Of a stretch of DNA of 64,000 nucleotides, positions 12,527 through 25,690 are shown one piece after another (the first letter of the stretch is position 1; each line of letters starts with the position of its first letter). A program made the position numbers and the translations under genes. Origin of the DNA: Tipula vernalis (taxonomy: Eukaryota; Arthropoda; Insecta; Diptera; Tipulidae); the NCBI GenBank assembly GCA_958295665.1, contig OY282560.1:140918091-140982090 (forward strand). The letters run 5' to 3'. Under the pieces are notes generated by a model, which made no database searches, was not told the DNA's origin, and saw only the letters and a program-made list of their open reading frames with translations.

Positions 12527-13280
12527 ATTAATTTCGTTTGTTAATCTAAATAAATAATTCTCAGAAGTCAGTCAACTCAATACGTTATTTTGTACCTTTA
12601 CCCATTTGATTTTGCTATTACTAATGCAGTTATTTAGTTAGTACATTTATCAGTGGCGGCTGCCGAATTAAATATTCACACATGCAATAAATCGAATTAA
12701 TATTTTTTTAGAAATTTTTAACTTATTTGTACTTATTTTTATACTCACAAATTTTTTAGAAATTAGCAAATAGTTTACATGTGTAGAGCTTGCCAATGCT
12801 GCTGAAGGTGATAATAGTAGGGAAATAAAAACCGGTTAAGATTAATAGGCTAGTCTGAACTTTTGTGAAAAAATTAATTTCACGAAAAATTTATGGAAAT
12901 TTTCAGCCTAGTCGACTTCAAATTCACAGAAAGATGTATAGTTATTGTAATCCTTCCACGTTTATTTCTCATTTACCTGCTACTGCTGATATTCTAAGCT
13001 ACAAGTTTCAAGGTTCCTTTTTGCCGAAATTTCGAAAATATTAAGGCGTTATAAAATGTTCAGATTTGGTGGTTTTAATTTATTCTTTTCCCTTCAAATT
13101 TAGTTTGACTTTATACATTAGAATTTCCATACCAAGGGTATTATTCGGAGATTAATACGAAGTGTCCAATTTTGACGATGTTTTATGTGATTTTTCGTCG
13201 TGTTGAAGATTATTCAAAATTTGTTTGGCGCTAAATGTTTTTTACGAGCATAAGTACAAAATATATGAGCAGATATTTTG
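12527..13280. other. No gene recognised
   Basis: AT-rich and featureless. Confidence 0.35.
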
Positions 13281-13870
13281 CAGATTTTATTTCGAGATTT
13301 TGAAATACTTGAATTAATCAATATTTTCGATATTATTCGAGATTTTCTAGATGGTTTTTAGAGCATGGTTAGGTTGTCAAAGTGTAAACTGAAACGATAA
13401 AAATTTGAAATTGCGAACCGAAAATTGATGTGCAAATTTTTTCAAGTCCCCTTTCTAGGATAAAATAGGGCAAAAATGGAAAATTTAACATAAAAACTAA
13501 CTTTAGTTGAAACTAGATTTTAGAATAGTTGAATTTTAAAATAAACGAAATTTTTAAATCCGATTAATCGTTAATCGAAATGTAGCCAAATCAATTGAAC
13601 TGCCAAGCCCTACTTAGCAATGCGACTTTTAAAAATTTACCAGCATTCGAATTTTATTCAAGATTTTCAGGAATATTCGAATTTTTTTTTGAGAATATTT
13701 GGTTGAATTTTTCAGAATTAGCTAGAGTAATATCAAGATTAGCCGAAATTTTCAAAAACGCGTTGTCAGTTCCATGACGTTTCAGAATCAGTGATAACTC
13801 GGGATTTTTTGAATATAGAGGATTTTCAAGAATTCTAAGACTATTTGAACTTGTCGAGATTTTCCCAATG
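13281..13870. repeat. Degenerate repeat with ATTTTC and ATATTCGA words
   Basis: Variants of GAATATTCGAGATTTTCA recur irregularly. A similar patch lies at 18470-18560. No clean period. Confidence 0.35.
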
Positions 13871-15380
13871 TACATATATTCATGTTTGTATGGATGGGTA
13901 CGAAGTTTACAACAAAAAATAACACGTATACGTATACAATTCCAATTGGAGTTTTTTTTTCGTAAGTGTGAGTGATTTACAAGTTAAAACTACAGTTTTA
14001 TGAGATAGACATATACACATGCAAGAGATGATACTTGCTATCATGTTTTAATATTATATCTGTTTCTTTCTAATATTACGTCATATGTGAAGTTTGATGA
14101 AATACGGAGTTTGGGTTTGTCTTTCATACCGGCCGGACGTGTTTGTTTTTTCGACCGTACTTATTTATAGTCGCGTGTTTTATAGTGTTTGTGGCTGTGA
14201 CAATAAATAGTTTTTTTATTTTTATTGCACAAGTTTGTGATTAGTTTATTACGGATATTGGTTTGGATTATTCATTATCAAAATTTATATAACGATACCG
14301 TTCAAATATCGTTGGCAGGTAATCTCACGCCATATGTTTTTTGCACATGGTATTGAACTCAATTATTGTGTTATACTCTTATTACATTAATTGTATATTG
14401 GTTTTGTAGTACAGTGAAATTTTACGGTAAATACATGTTATGTATTGATAATTTCATTGTATTATATACTATATATTGATGCTGGATTCATTTCTCGATT
14501 AGGGTGTATATGTGCGTGTATACATTTTTATTATTGTATTGTTAAAGAATATAATTGTATTTTGAATGTTCTATAATTACTGTTATCCGTAGAAAGAATT
14601 TCCATTTTTGTTGTTTGTATACCTAACCAAATACTTGTATGTAGTTGAGGTCGCATTTGTATTGTGAATGTGATATATATTTTAAGGAAAGGCAATTCAT
14701 TAAATTAATTCTACTGTCGGGTTATGCGTTATTAAAATGTTGATCTAAATGAACTTGTACACACGAGTACATCCACAAGGGTGTGCTAGTGAGTAACTCT
14801 AATGTATTGCTTAGTGACATTAGCTACTTGAATTAATTTCGTGATGGTCTAAAGAGGGCAGAGAATTTGTTATTGATAGGTCGCCAATAAAACAGCAGAG
14901 ATGATTTTGGTTTCGGTCCAAAAAAGTCAAATGGGTATGAAGCACCCTACCCGAACGTGAGAATTACACCTCATGACTTAAAATGAGTTCGATCATGTAG
15001 ATACGTAATTTTGTGAGATTTCATCCCTTTAAATATTTTTTATTTCAGAAGTAGCTTTTAATATTTTGCTATTTCGATGCCAAGTAAAGGATTTAAGTTC
15101 AAATTCTGAAACAATTTGAAAATTTTAATTTGGTTTTTAAGTTTGCCTTAAATAACCTACCCAATTATACATATATAAGTATGTCCATAAATTCCGACTA
15201 CAATTGTTTAGGTATACACAATACACAATAAATAAAGTTTAAAAGTGGTTTTGAATGTTATATTATATTTAATATTTAGTTTAACTTCTTCTTTCTACAA
15301 AATTGATTTTTCATATTAGCAAAATAGTAATACGGCAGCAAACTAAGAAACTATCAATGGACTACTGATTATTTGAATTT
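13871..15380. other. No gene recognised
   Basis: AT-rich sequence without a supported feature. Confidence 0.35.
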
Positions 15381-15399
15381 ACGCAGTTTTGCTAAAGCG

Positions 15400-16360
15400 G
15401 TCATGGTGCTTAATTCCGAAATTTTAATAAAAATGGGTCTTAAATCTTAACGTAATGTGGCACAAGGCAGCTCTAATTTGCCAAAAAATTAAAATCTAAA
15501 CCACTCAAAAAAGAAAGCACATTTGTTAATTCCGAATTTATTATTACCTTAGGATAACCATTTATTATTTCGGAGTTAATCTGAAATAGATTTGGAAGAT
15601 GAACTTTAGTCTATTAAACTGAAATTAAACTTTCGTTTATGTTTTTTTCTAAATTCTGAAAATCCACCTGAACTCCGAAAATTAAATTTATTAGTTAAGT
15701 ATTAATTTCGAACTGTTTTATTTATATAAATTTTAGATATTAAGCTTAATATACCCAGCTTAGTAGCTTAATATTCACTTTCGACATTTTTCGGAGTTCT
15801 ATAAACCATTTTTTAGTATAGCACGTGTGGCACGTGTTTAGTATAGCAAGTGAGACGCGCTTCGCTTGTATTGTTGGTAAAATGAACATAGGAATTCATT
15901 ATGGATCTTTATGTTAAAATACAGACCTGGAATTATTCACTTCGGAAACTTTTTCTAATCCAACTATCAAAAATACTTTAAATTTTTCTTTACAATCAAA
16001 CCTAGTTGAACTCCGAAAGATTGTATTTCTTTTTAGAAAATATATTTAAAAAATTAAAAGTTTTACATTTCATTGACTCCGAATCCGAATCGTTATTATA
16101 CTTATAATGCCATTCCGAAATCCTATTTTAGTGTATTTTGTTTTGGCAAGTTGATTCAATGTTTAACCAATCAAACTACTAAAAATGTTTCATAGAGTTT
16201 AAAGAACTCCGAAAAATGAATACCAAAATATGACTATTTTAGGTTTACTAAAAGGTAATCGAAAGTATTCTAAAATTTATTTTGCCATTCCAAAATTGGT
16301 ATTTCTTAAAATTTGAGAATTGAAAAATTCTTTATTCAGAACATTTCGGAAATAAATTGC
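15400..16360. repeat. Region with recurring ACTCCGAAA words
   Basis: About ten occurrences of (A/T)(A/C)TCCGAAA on either strand (for example near 15413, 15525, 15674, 15790, 16010, 16078, 16116, 16205) at irregular 50-150 bp spacing. It could be an ancient minisatellite or old repeat relic. Confidence 0.35.
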
Positions 16361-16487
16361 TTTACAATATTAGTTTAGTGTTGGTCTCTCAAACACCAAG
16401 CTATTGAAAGCATTCGGCCTACCTTACAATGAACAGTTAAGACTGCGTCTGATTCAGATTCGAGTTATGCCTTAATATGCCTATACC

Positions 16488-17033
16488 ATATATACAGAAT
16501 GTGCTGTGCGTTAAGTACTAGCGAATCGCACTAATACAGATGAATTCTCTTACTATTTTTCTTTTCAATTCTTCTATTAATTAATATTCAACAAAAAATT
16601 AATAAAGTAAAAATTAGCGTACACAGAAATAGAGCTATGTGAATATTGTGAAGAAGAAAAATTGTAAGAGAATTCATCTGTATTAGTACGATTCGCTAGT
16701 AATTAACGCACAGCACATTCTGTATATATTTAGAATATAAATTGTGGTATAATCGGTCCAGTCGCCGCGGCCTGATGAGAAGATTGATTTTTTCATAATC
16801 ATAAGCTCATCAGTTCGAAACTGGATTGAATTCTCTTAAAATCTTCGGAACATATTAAAATCATATAATTAAATAAATAGAATTCTATCTATTAGTCGGT
16901 TTCGTTGAATTACTGTTCGTAAATACTAATATATTTCTCGTGTTAATCGAAACACAATTAAAATGGTCTAATCACCGGTAGCATATTAGAAATTACATGA
17001 ATTAATTAATATTCAACAAAAAATTAATAATTG
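16488..17033 (+). mobile_element. Hammerhead-bearing short repeat, copy 2 (foldback form)
   Basis: Same family as 10322-10602 but in the opposite orientation. The segment from about 16610 to 17033 is one nearly complete unit. It is preceded by a partial unit in the reverse direction, so 16488-16556 is an inverted copy of 16667-16737 and the locus can fold back on itself. No target duplication was found. It abuts the ~180-bp array that starts at 17032. Confidence 0.7.
16753..16829 (+). ncRNA. Candidate hammerhead ribozyme, copy 2
   Basis: Plus-strand match to the core: CCAGTC, palindrome GCCGCGGC (16764-16771), CTGATGAG (16772-16779), GAAA (16817-16820), CTGGATTGA. Helix III extends to ten pairs. 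At one position this copy has G where copies 1 and 3 have A, opposite the same T, so pairing is kept as a wobble. Confidence 0.5.
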
Positions 17034-18275
17034 AGTTTTTTGTTACGTCATACCACTTTAGCTCGGTTGAGTAATTTATTGTTCAAAACAATAACAAAAA
17101 TATTATCGGGATTGTCGCAGGATGCCACTAGGGGAGAACAATAGCCTTAAGTGTCATGAATCGAATGGTGTATGTCAAATTACTCAACGGTGGGGCGGAA
17201 TACCAAATTTTAAATGTTTTTTTACGTCATATTGCTTTTACTCGTTTGAGTAATTTATTGTTCACATCAATAACATGAATATAACAGGGATTGTCGCAAG
17301 ATACCATTAATGGTGAATAATAGCCTTAAATGCCGTGAATCTAACGGTGTATACCGCATTTCTCAATGGTGGGGAGGAATACCAAATATTATTTTTTTGG
17401 TTACGTCATAGCGCTTTTGCTCGTTTGAGTAATTTATTATTCAAATCAATAACATGAATACCACAGGGATTGTCGAAAGATGTTATTAGCGAGGAATAAT
17501 AGCCTTAGATGTCCTGAATCAAATGATGTATACCACATTTCACAGCGGTGGGGAGGAATACCAAATTTTAATTTTTTTTTGTTACGTCATAGCGCGTTTG
17601 GTCGTTTGAGTTATTTTTTGTTCAAACCAATAGCATGAATAAAGATGGAGTTAATGGTGAATAGTAGCCTTAAATGCCGTGAATCTAACGGTGTATACCG
17701 CATTTCTCAACAGTACAAAAGCGATATGACCAAGCAAAAGCGCTTTGACGTAACATAGAAATTAAAATTTGGTATTCCTTCCATCCGTTGAGAAATGTGG
17801 TATACGCCATTCAATTCACGACACTTCAGGCTATTATTCCCCACTAACGGCATTTTGCGACAATCCCTGTGATATTCTTGTTATTGGCTTGAACAATAAA
17901 TTACTAATAAAAAAAAAATTAAAATTTGGTATTCCTCCCCACCGTTGTGAAATGTGGTATTCATTATTTGATTCAGGGCACCTAAGGCTATTCTTCCGCG
18001 CTAATGGCATCTTGCGACAATCCCTGTGATATTCATGTTGTGAACAAAAACTACTCAATCGAGCAAATGCGCTATGATGTAACAAAAAAAATCAAAATTT
18101 GAAATTCCTTGCCACCGTTGTGAAATGTGGTATATATCATTTGATTCAGAACACCTATGGTTATTATTCCCCGCTAATGGCATCTTTTTGCGACAATCCT
18201 TGTGATATTCATGTTATTGGTTTTGAATAATAAATTACTCAAACGAGCAGGATCATATGACGTAAAAAAAAAGTT
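17032..18275. repeat. Inverted array of a ~180-bp repeat
   Basis: Four head-to-tail units marked by TTACGTCAT at about 17043, 17222, 17402 and 17583 (spacing 179, 179 and 181 bp) are followed, after a junction near 17717, by about three units in the opposite direction (TGACGTAA-type ends near 17746, 18076 and 18256). Shared internal words include TTTGAGTAATTTATTGTTC, GGGATTGTCGCA and GGTGGGGAGGAATACC. No frame is conserved. It resembles the arm of a foldback transposon or an inverted satellite. Confidence 0.85.
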
Positions 18276-18285
18276 TAATCTCGGA

Positions 18286-18432
18286 TCCCCCTCCGCCCTC
18301 CTCCCCCCTCCTCCCCTCCCCTCCTCCCCCTCCCCTCCTCCCCTCCTCCCCCTCCCCTCCTCCCCCTCCCCTCCTCCCCCTCCCCTCCTCCCCCTCCCCT
18401 CCTCCCGCTCCCCTCCCTCCCCCCTCCCCCCA
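18286..18432. repeat. Polypyrimidine (C/T) minisatellite
   Basis: About 147 bp of nearly pure C and T, built from a 14-bp CCCCTCCTCCCCCT unit, in an otherwise AT-rich window. The minus strand is G-rich with many GGG runs, so G-quadruplex or triplex structure is possible. A proline/serine/leucine-rich reading frame here is a product of the repeat. Confidence 0.9.
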
Positions 18433-18639
18433 TTTTGAGGATGTTGGGTTTCACATTTTTGAGACTTTCAAATATCAGATATTGCGAATATGAACGGCAT
18501 TGGGTTGCTTCGAGATTATCATTGAAGATTATCGGATATTTTTGAAATTTTCAAGATAAGGTACTCGCTGGTATTACTCGCATGATGTAACTGATAATTC
18601 AAAATTATTGAAGAAAATTAAGAAGTTACTTGATAGTTG

Positions 18640-19130
18640 AATAGTCATGAGTTACAGGTTTATGTTGAATTGCAAGATGATTAGTAACAAGTATGTACAT
18701 ACAGTATTTTGGTTATTATTAAGACCGATTATTCCACCAGGCCAAAACCACACCAGACAAACACTTGCATCGGTTTTTCCATTACTTTTCGTTCATTTTC
18801 TTCACTCAAAATCAACAATTTTTTTTGTTTATACAAATCCACCCAGTTAAAAAGTTGCTTTATCGGTAAAAATGACTTTGTTGAAAAAACTCGCAGTTTT
18901 TGTTTGGCCCAATTAGCGAACTGTGATTTCTCTTCCTTATTCTGTTGTATTCTTACAAATTCTGCATAACTTTCACCAAATTTAAAATAATTTTCAATAT
19001 TATATCTCTCCATTTTTAATAACCGGAATGTTTCTATTTGTCATCTGTTAAATAACATATGGCACTCTAATACAAAAAATATAAATGGCGGAAAATTTAA
19101 AAATTAACCTCAAATTGGAACACCCTTTAT
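18640..19130 (-). mobile_element. Mariner-like DNA transposon relic
   Basis: On the minus strand the 5' end reads AAGGGTGTTCCAATTTGAGG, a typical mariner-type terminus next to TA. A frame starts at 19013 with a helix-turn-helix-like N-terminus (residues 1-60, including FGESYAEFVR) and jumps, by internal deletion, to FVWCGF followed in another frame by WPGGIIG. That motif belongs to the catalytic domain of these transposases. The rest of the catalytic domain and the other end are missing. Confidence 0.65.
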
Positions 19131-22100
19131 AAAGCTGTCGAACCAAAAAAGTAAAGTTACAAAATAGAGGTCTAGCACCCTAAGTAAATATTCAAACAGG
19201 TTTTGATCAAAAAGTCACAAACATCATCATTTCCTCTTAAATCATATTCTTATTTGCATGCTCAATCGAAAATGCTTTTTTGTGTGATGCAAGAAAATAA
19301 AAGGAAACATTTCCGTTGCCTGGAAGTTTATGGTTATAGTAGAAAATGCCACGTAAACGCATGAAGATGAGAATAATTAATCGTGGTCGTGGATGTGGCA
19401 AAAAACGTAATTTAGTGAATTGGTAGTCGATTTAGTGACTAGTAGTAGTTTAGTGATTTAGGGACATGTGAGTTGTTTTGAGGTATCGATGATTCAATAT
19501 TTTAGGGTATTTAATTTCAAACACAAACGATTGCAAAGCAGAATAGTTGCTTTTTACGAATATTCTATTCATATTAACTATACAAATTGAAGATTTTTGT
19601 GAGTAAAAAATTTTTTCATTCAATAATAGGTTTTCTAATTTTATGATAGAACCTTGTCCCGCAAACTAATTGATTTTTTTCAGTTTTTTCCGTTCTATGA
19701 GTAGTTAGAACTTTATAATATTAAGTCAAATTACCAGATTAACCTATAATATTTTAAGATAGAATCGAAAATTATAAAGTCCTATACTGCAAATGTACAA
19801 ATATTAAGTCCTATTTAACTTAATTTCAATGTATTTTTAAGTCAATTTCGCTTTAGTACAAAAAGTTCTATAGCCAAATAGAACTTCGTACCAAAAATTT
19901 ACGGTGAAAAAGCGGATAGAACATTTTAATTTTGCTGATATTTCCCTAGTGGTTACATTTAAGGTCCAAATATAAATACAGGAAATGCGTATTCTTTAGC
20001 AGAACCCAATCTCATCAATATCTCATTTTTTTAAAAAATGTCGTTTAGAACCTTATAATCCTTAGACGACGTCAAGATTTCTGTTTTATGAAAAAAGACT
20101 TACTCAATTCTCTATTCGCGCTTGGTGTAGGAACTCTCTTATTGTAATTATTATTATTGCAGCTTAAATAAAATAATAAAAATCAAATTATAACGCGGTA
20201 ATTAAAATACCTACTACCTGTACTCTCATTACTTCTGTTTATTAAACTTATAATTAAAAAATAACATTTGTTAATAAAACAATAATAATAAAGATTAATT
20301 TATATGGAAATTCACAATCAGGTTTCATTTGAAATTTTCCAGCCTTAACATAAATACAGTAGACAATAGAAAAATAAAAATTAAATAAAATGATGGCTGT
20401 TTTTTCGAATGATAGGATATTTTGTTCCTTCTACTTCTAATTTTCGTTTACAGAGAAATACAATATAACTGAATCGTGTGAAAATTTGGAAAAAATAAAA
20501 GAGTTAAAATTAATATAACATTTTTAAAGAATTTTATTTTTAATATTTGTTTGAAAGATTTGTAAAGGCATCTTACCCAATTATAAATAATAAAAATACA
20601 GTATTTTGTTTTTGTTAATTTATCAGTATTTTTTAAGACTGATGCTGAGTAAATATAAATAGTACCTATAGTAAATACGGCATTTGAATGTAACATGTAT
20701 TATTTCCAGTAAAAACCAATCAAATCGACAATTTTCTAGTATTTATAGTTTTCATTTATGAATTTTATTTATTATTTAGATCTGAGTTTTTTTTTGTTTT
20801 GTTTATTATTAGATTTACTCGGTTATTATAATATGGTCAGATAATTTTATGATCGTGTCCAATTATTGTATATAACAATATTGTCAACAAAGCTCGCATG
20901 ATCCATTACTTGATTACGGATGAAATTTTAATAAACTTGATACACAATCAACATAATATTTACACAAGAAATAAGTTTGGTTTTCAATAAATAAACCAAA
21001 TAAAAATAGTTTAATTCGAATATTTATCTTAATTTCGTTTTTGCTTGTTTCCCTCATCGGTAAATTTTGTGGCGCGTTTTTATTTGCCATTTCCTTAAAC
21101 TTGATTATGTTTTTCGTCAGGATGGGGTGCTAATTAAACCAATTTACAATAAATTAACTACTCTTAAGTATTTATTTAGATCGATAGGAATCGGAAGGCG
21201 TTATTAAGTTGCCTTATGCTCAGAAAAACCGCTGACAAAATAAGTCAACCAATTTAATGGAAACAATGAATATTCTTAGAGCTTAAAAATTTGTATTATA
21301 TTTGTTGTATAGCAGTCTTTAGAATTAAAGTTTTGATGCAATTTTTTTTTCTAACTTTTTTCTAAATTAAGCTCAAATTTTAGAGCCAAAATTTTAAAAA
21401 AATGTGAGTGTTCTACGTATGTCTCAAAACTTTATATTCTTTTAGATTTCAAACAAACAAGGTTGTGAATGAACTCTATGGTTTAATATACCTTTGTCAT
21501 CTGGAAGGAAAAGTTAAATAAAAAAGATCCAGAGGTGGCTTGTTTATATTTACCATCCCTTTCTTTTGATGAACACTAATGTAAGAAAAACATGAATGAT
21601 GAATTAATGATACTATAAAATTATTGATGTTCACACATAATTACAGTTTGGCGATTTTTTACATTATCTAAGTATAAAATGTAAAAAACCGAGATTTAAT
21701 ATTTCAACAACGCATGAATAGAAGTAGAAATATGTTCACGCTGTAAAGCACGAGGATACATGGTACATCTCGCTTAGTCAGTAGGATTGTAAGTTTCATT
21801 GTAGTCAAATGAACTAAATAATTTGAAGCTTTCATTGAAATCAAATATTAGTCGTATCAGAATAACCCACAATAAAGGTGGTATTAATTTGGGTTGTTTC
21901 GTAGCATATAGCTTGTTAAAAGGGAAATTTTGAGCGTTAATAGTTAAATTTGGTATAGTTTGTTAAATCCATTTGGCAGTTAAAAAATATTGGGATGTTA
22001 TGCTAAAATTATGAAGCTGGTAAATCTGCTGAAATATTGAGGTTTGTGACCAGTAGAAAATCGAAATTGTTTATTAGCAAGAGGAAGTGTTTTATGCTAA

Positions 22101-23700
22101 CTGCAAACTTCCGAACGAAGTTTACAACGAACAAAATTTTGTATAATTTTTGAATTAATAACTTATTGGGGTGAATTAATAACTTATGTTCAGATCTCAC
22201 AAAAAATAAAGATCTTACACATCTCAAGTGCTGGATGCAAAATACATCACTAAAAACATATCTTGAATTTAGCGAAATTATTTCTCTTAAGACCACTCGT
22301 AATAAATTAACAAACCCTGCTAGCAAGCAAAACCTTTGTCGGTTAAAAATAAGACGATTTATAGGTAAAAGTACGAAAAGTGAGCTATGCAATTTTTGAG
22401 TATGAAAACAAAAAAATGATTTTTCAAGACCGTGAATTGTAAAGATAAAAGATGAACTGCAATAAGCCTCGAACGCGCAATATGGAAATTATTACGAGAT
22501 TAGGTAACTTGTTACGGCTGTGCATGATTATTTATATTGTTGGCGCAGTGGTTGCAATATTACGTTTATGGTCATACCTCTAATACCATTTCAATATTTT
22601 GTTGTGATGAAGATATTCATGCTGTTGCAAGATAATGGTAATTATATATACAATTTAATTCTCTTCCTACTTCGGATGGACTGATTTATGTAATCTGTTT
22701 GGTGTTAGTGTTAAAGAGAAAAATGTTTGTCATCGTTCATATACAGGAAAACATTAATTGCGCGGGAACACTACTGTATGGCGATTTTCCTAAGAGCGGA
22801 TTATTTTGTAGTATTTGGCAATTGGTATATATTACAGCAACACATACATACACCTGTGTTATATACTATGAATAAATAAGTATACGACAAGTAAGGTTTA
22901 GGTAAAATAAGTTAATTATCGAAAAATAAAGAGTTAGTATTTCATGAGAGGCCACCGCGGCTATTTGTTTTGTTTTTAAATCATTTAGATTCAAGTGATC
23001 AAAAAGAAAAAGGAACAAAAAAACAGTTTTCAAAATAAATTAATAAACAAACCTAAATTAAATTAGAAGTGATATCTGTGTCAAGTATTTTCAAAATTTA
23101 CCAAAGGTAAACCAAGAATGAGTTGTGCAAATAGTTTATGTTGGTGTATTTAGATTGCCATATGTATTGTGTTTTTTTTCAACCATACTAGAGACGGTTT
23201 ACTTCAGGATAATCCTGACTTTCGGATAGTGGTTGGAGCAATATACTATATGTTGTAATTTTGCATAAATCATCCCATAGTAAATTCCGTGTAGAGATTA
23301 GTTACGGCTTGCGGGTAAGTTTGCGTGAAGATTCTTGGCTTAGTATTTGAGATAACAAGTGTGTCCTCTTTGCATTTTATAGGGCCTCTAAAATTAATTC
23401 GGATTGGCGCAAACAGAAAAAAAATTAATATTACTGTATGGTAGAATCCAGATGAAGATTTACGTATTTACCGCTACTTCCAATTAAACAATCTGGAACT
23501 TGCTCGTCGCATAAAAAAAAAATAGAACTGTTCTTTTTGTATACATATTTATTTAATATTTATTTTCTTTTATTAACGTTAAGATTTAATTATTTTGTAT
23601 GTATCTATTTTCCATATTGAAGTGATTTTTAATAATTTTTTTGTGATAACGTAGAGTCAGAATTTAGGTCATTAAAAGTGAGAGTAGATTGTTAGGAGCA
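19131..23700. other. No gene recognised
   Basis: Long AT-rich stretch. A 26-codon basic frame at about 19347 and a 127-codon minus frame at 22009-22392 lack supporting composition or motifs. I see no splice-bounded exon. Confidence 0.35.
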
Positions 23701-23717
23701 ATAACCTTTTGTTTCAG

Positions 23718-23760
23718 TGAGTCCAATAGGAGCCATCGAGTACTCTGTGGAGGCCTACTG
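23718..23760 (+). other. Candidate 43-nt exon
   Basis: Preceded by CTTTTGTTTCAG and followed by GTGAGT, both good splice signals, and clearly richer in GC than its surroundings. Two frames are open: ESNRSHRVLCGGLL and SPIGAIEYSVEAY. I do not recognise either peptide. It could be a short cassette exon or a chance match. Confidence 0.3.
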
Positions 23761-25355
23761 GTGAGTTATTTATTTGTTATTTTCCATTTATTTTTATTAA
23801 AACATAAATTGCTTCTCACAACTTACGTACATACAAGATTGATTATAAATTTAAATTTAAAGATTTTTTTTTTGGGAACTTTCATTATGAATAAAAGTAC
23901 ATAGTTAAGCTATGGAGTAATTGTTTTTGTTGTTGTTGTTGGTGATGAGTCGTTATATGGGTCGTTAGTGAATTCAATTCGTTTGTTTTGTTTTTCAACA
24001 CGATCTTTTGTGGTGCTTCTAAAAAAAAAAATGACGACAATAGGACCCCCTATAGCAACTGAGTTCTACCCGATTATAACGTGTTGGTCAGTCATTGAGG
24101 CACATAACAAACTTTATTACCAAATTTTTGCAGAAGCGTGCTGTGAAAATTGTAGTGTTTATTTTAAGATATTTGGAATTGGAAATTTAGGGAAATAACT
24201 AATTTACCAATTTAGATTAGGAACTATATAAATTAGGAATGATTTAATTAGAGAATTCACAGTAGATTTTAAATTGTTTTTCTCGGGATTTAAAAAATTT
24301 AAAAATTTTGAAATTTAGAGAAAAGGTGTGGGTATATTCAGGAATAATGAAATTAAAAAATGTTAGCAACTAAGAAATATTATAATTGAACTTGGTACAT
24401 GGGAAAGGAAATTAAAAATTTAAAAAAATTAGAAATTTGGTGGTTTGAGTATAGGAAACAGTAAAATCTTATTTTTCAAAGCCAAAATTCTTTTATTTTC
24501 TTTATTGTGTTATTAAATAGAGAACAAATTATGAGTAATATTCAGGCAAACACTACTTTTGGTCATATGCTTTAAATTAAAACGTATCTCGAACTAATTT
24601 TGAATATCATTTTTATAAATTTTTAGTAACTCGTTTTACGTGGGAGGTATTACGAATTAAGCCAAACTGAATAAAATTAGTTACATTTAATAAATTTTGG
24701 TGTGTGTATACCACAAATTAATGCAAAAACGTCCCAAAAATAAATAAAATATTAGATTATTCCGAATAATACAGCCAGATAATTGTTTTACGAAGAAAGT
24801 GAAATTATTATGAAGGATGTAGGAGTAAGACGATTATGAAATATTTATGCTCAATCATCTTAGCAGGCCAAAGCATTTTCTAGTAAATGAAGTAACCAGT
24901 TTATAATTAGCAATTCAGTCGCTATAGCAAGACACCCATCATCAGATCGAAACTGAAATGGAAAACACATAACCTTCCAAAAAATAAATGAAATAAAGCC
25001 GCAATTATTTAGATTTGTTATATTTTAAGGAAAAATTTTAACATTTGTTCTTCCTTCATTTTCAATTCTAAAAATCAAATACCATCGTCTGATTAAGTGA
25101 CCTTAAGTAACCTAAAGTAAATTAATGTATAGCTAAACATTAAAAAATTACTCGATATTTGAGTTTTTCACGTTAATATGTGCCCCTCTAAATCACACAT
25201 CTTGAATTTTCTAATGCTGATGTCTTATTCATAATCAGAGACATCAAAACGCTCTGATAATCCCATAGCAACTTGAAATATTTAAATTTAAGTAACCAGT
25301 ACTACTTCGTCTATACAGTTTTAATATTTCAGCTTTAAGACCTAGACACATTCAG
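23761..25355. other. No gene recognised
   Basis: AT-rich. A 76-codon plus-strand frame at 23968-24198 has no recognisable motif or splice borders. Confidence 0.35.
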
Positions 25356-25359
25356 AACG

Positions 25360-25690
25360 AGCGACGAGAACGAGTTTTCCTTTTTCACCTAAAATAGTGA
25401 AAACAATATCTTTCTAATTAACGGTACCTAAAATATCGTATCGTGCATTTACTAAAAATAAAAAGTAAAATTTTAACAGTTTTAATAGAAGCATTTAATT
25501 TATCGCCAATAATTTTGAATTTAAGACGGTATATTAAAATTTTGTATTAAAACTGCCAAAATTTTACTTTTTTTTTAGTAAATGCACGATATTCTAGATA
25601 CCGTTAATTAAAAACATACGGTTTTCACTATTATAACAATTTTCTTACATAGTTTGGTGAAAAATGAAAATTCGTGCTCGTCGCCGTTAG
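25360..25690. repeat. Foldback MITE-like element
   Basis: Arms of about 125 bp (25360-25485 and 25550-25690) are inverted copies, sharing GCGACGAG tips and inner words such as TAATTAACGGTA and GTGCATTTACTAAAA. No coding capacity. No target duplication identified. Confidence 0.7.

Noticed and set aside
17769..18085. Reading frames in the ~180-bp array
   Set aside because: They are not conserved between units.
18202..18438. Proline-rich protein
   Set aside because: Encoded only by the C/T minisatellite.
22009..22392. 127-codon minus-strand frame
   Set aside because: No motif, no splice context, composition like the AT-rich background.
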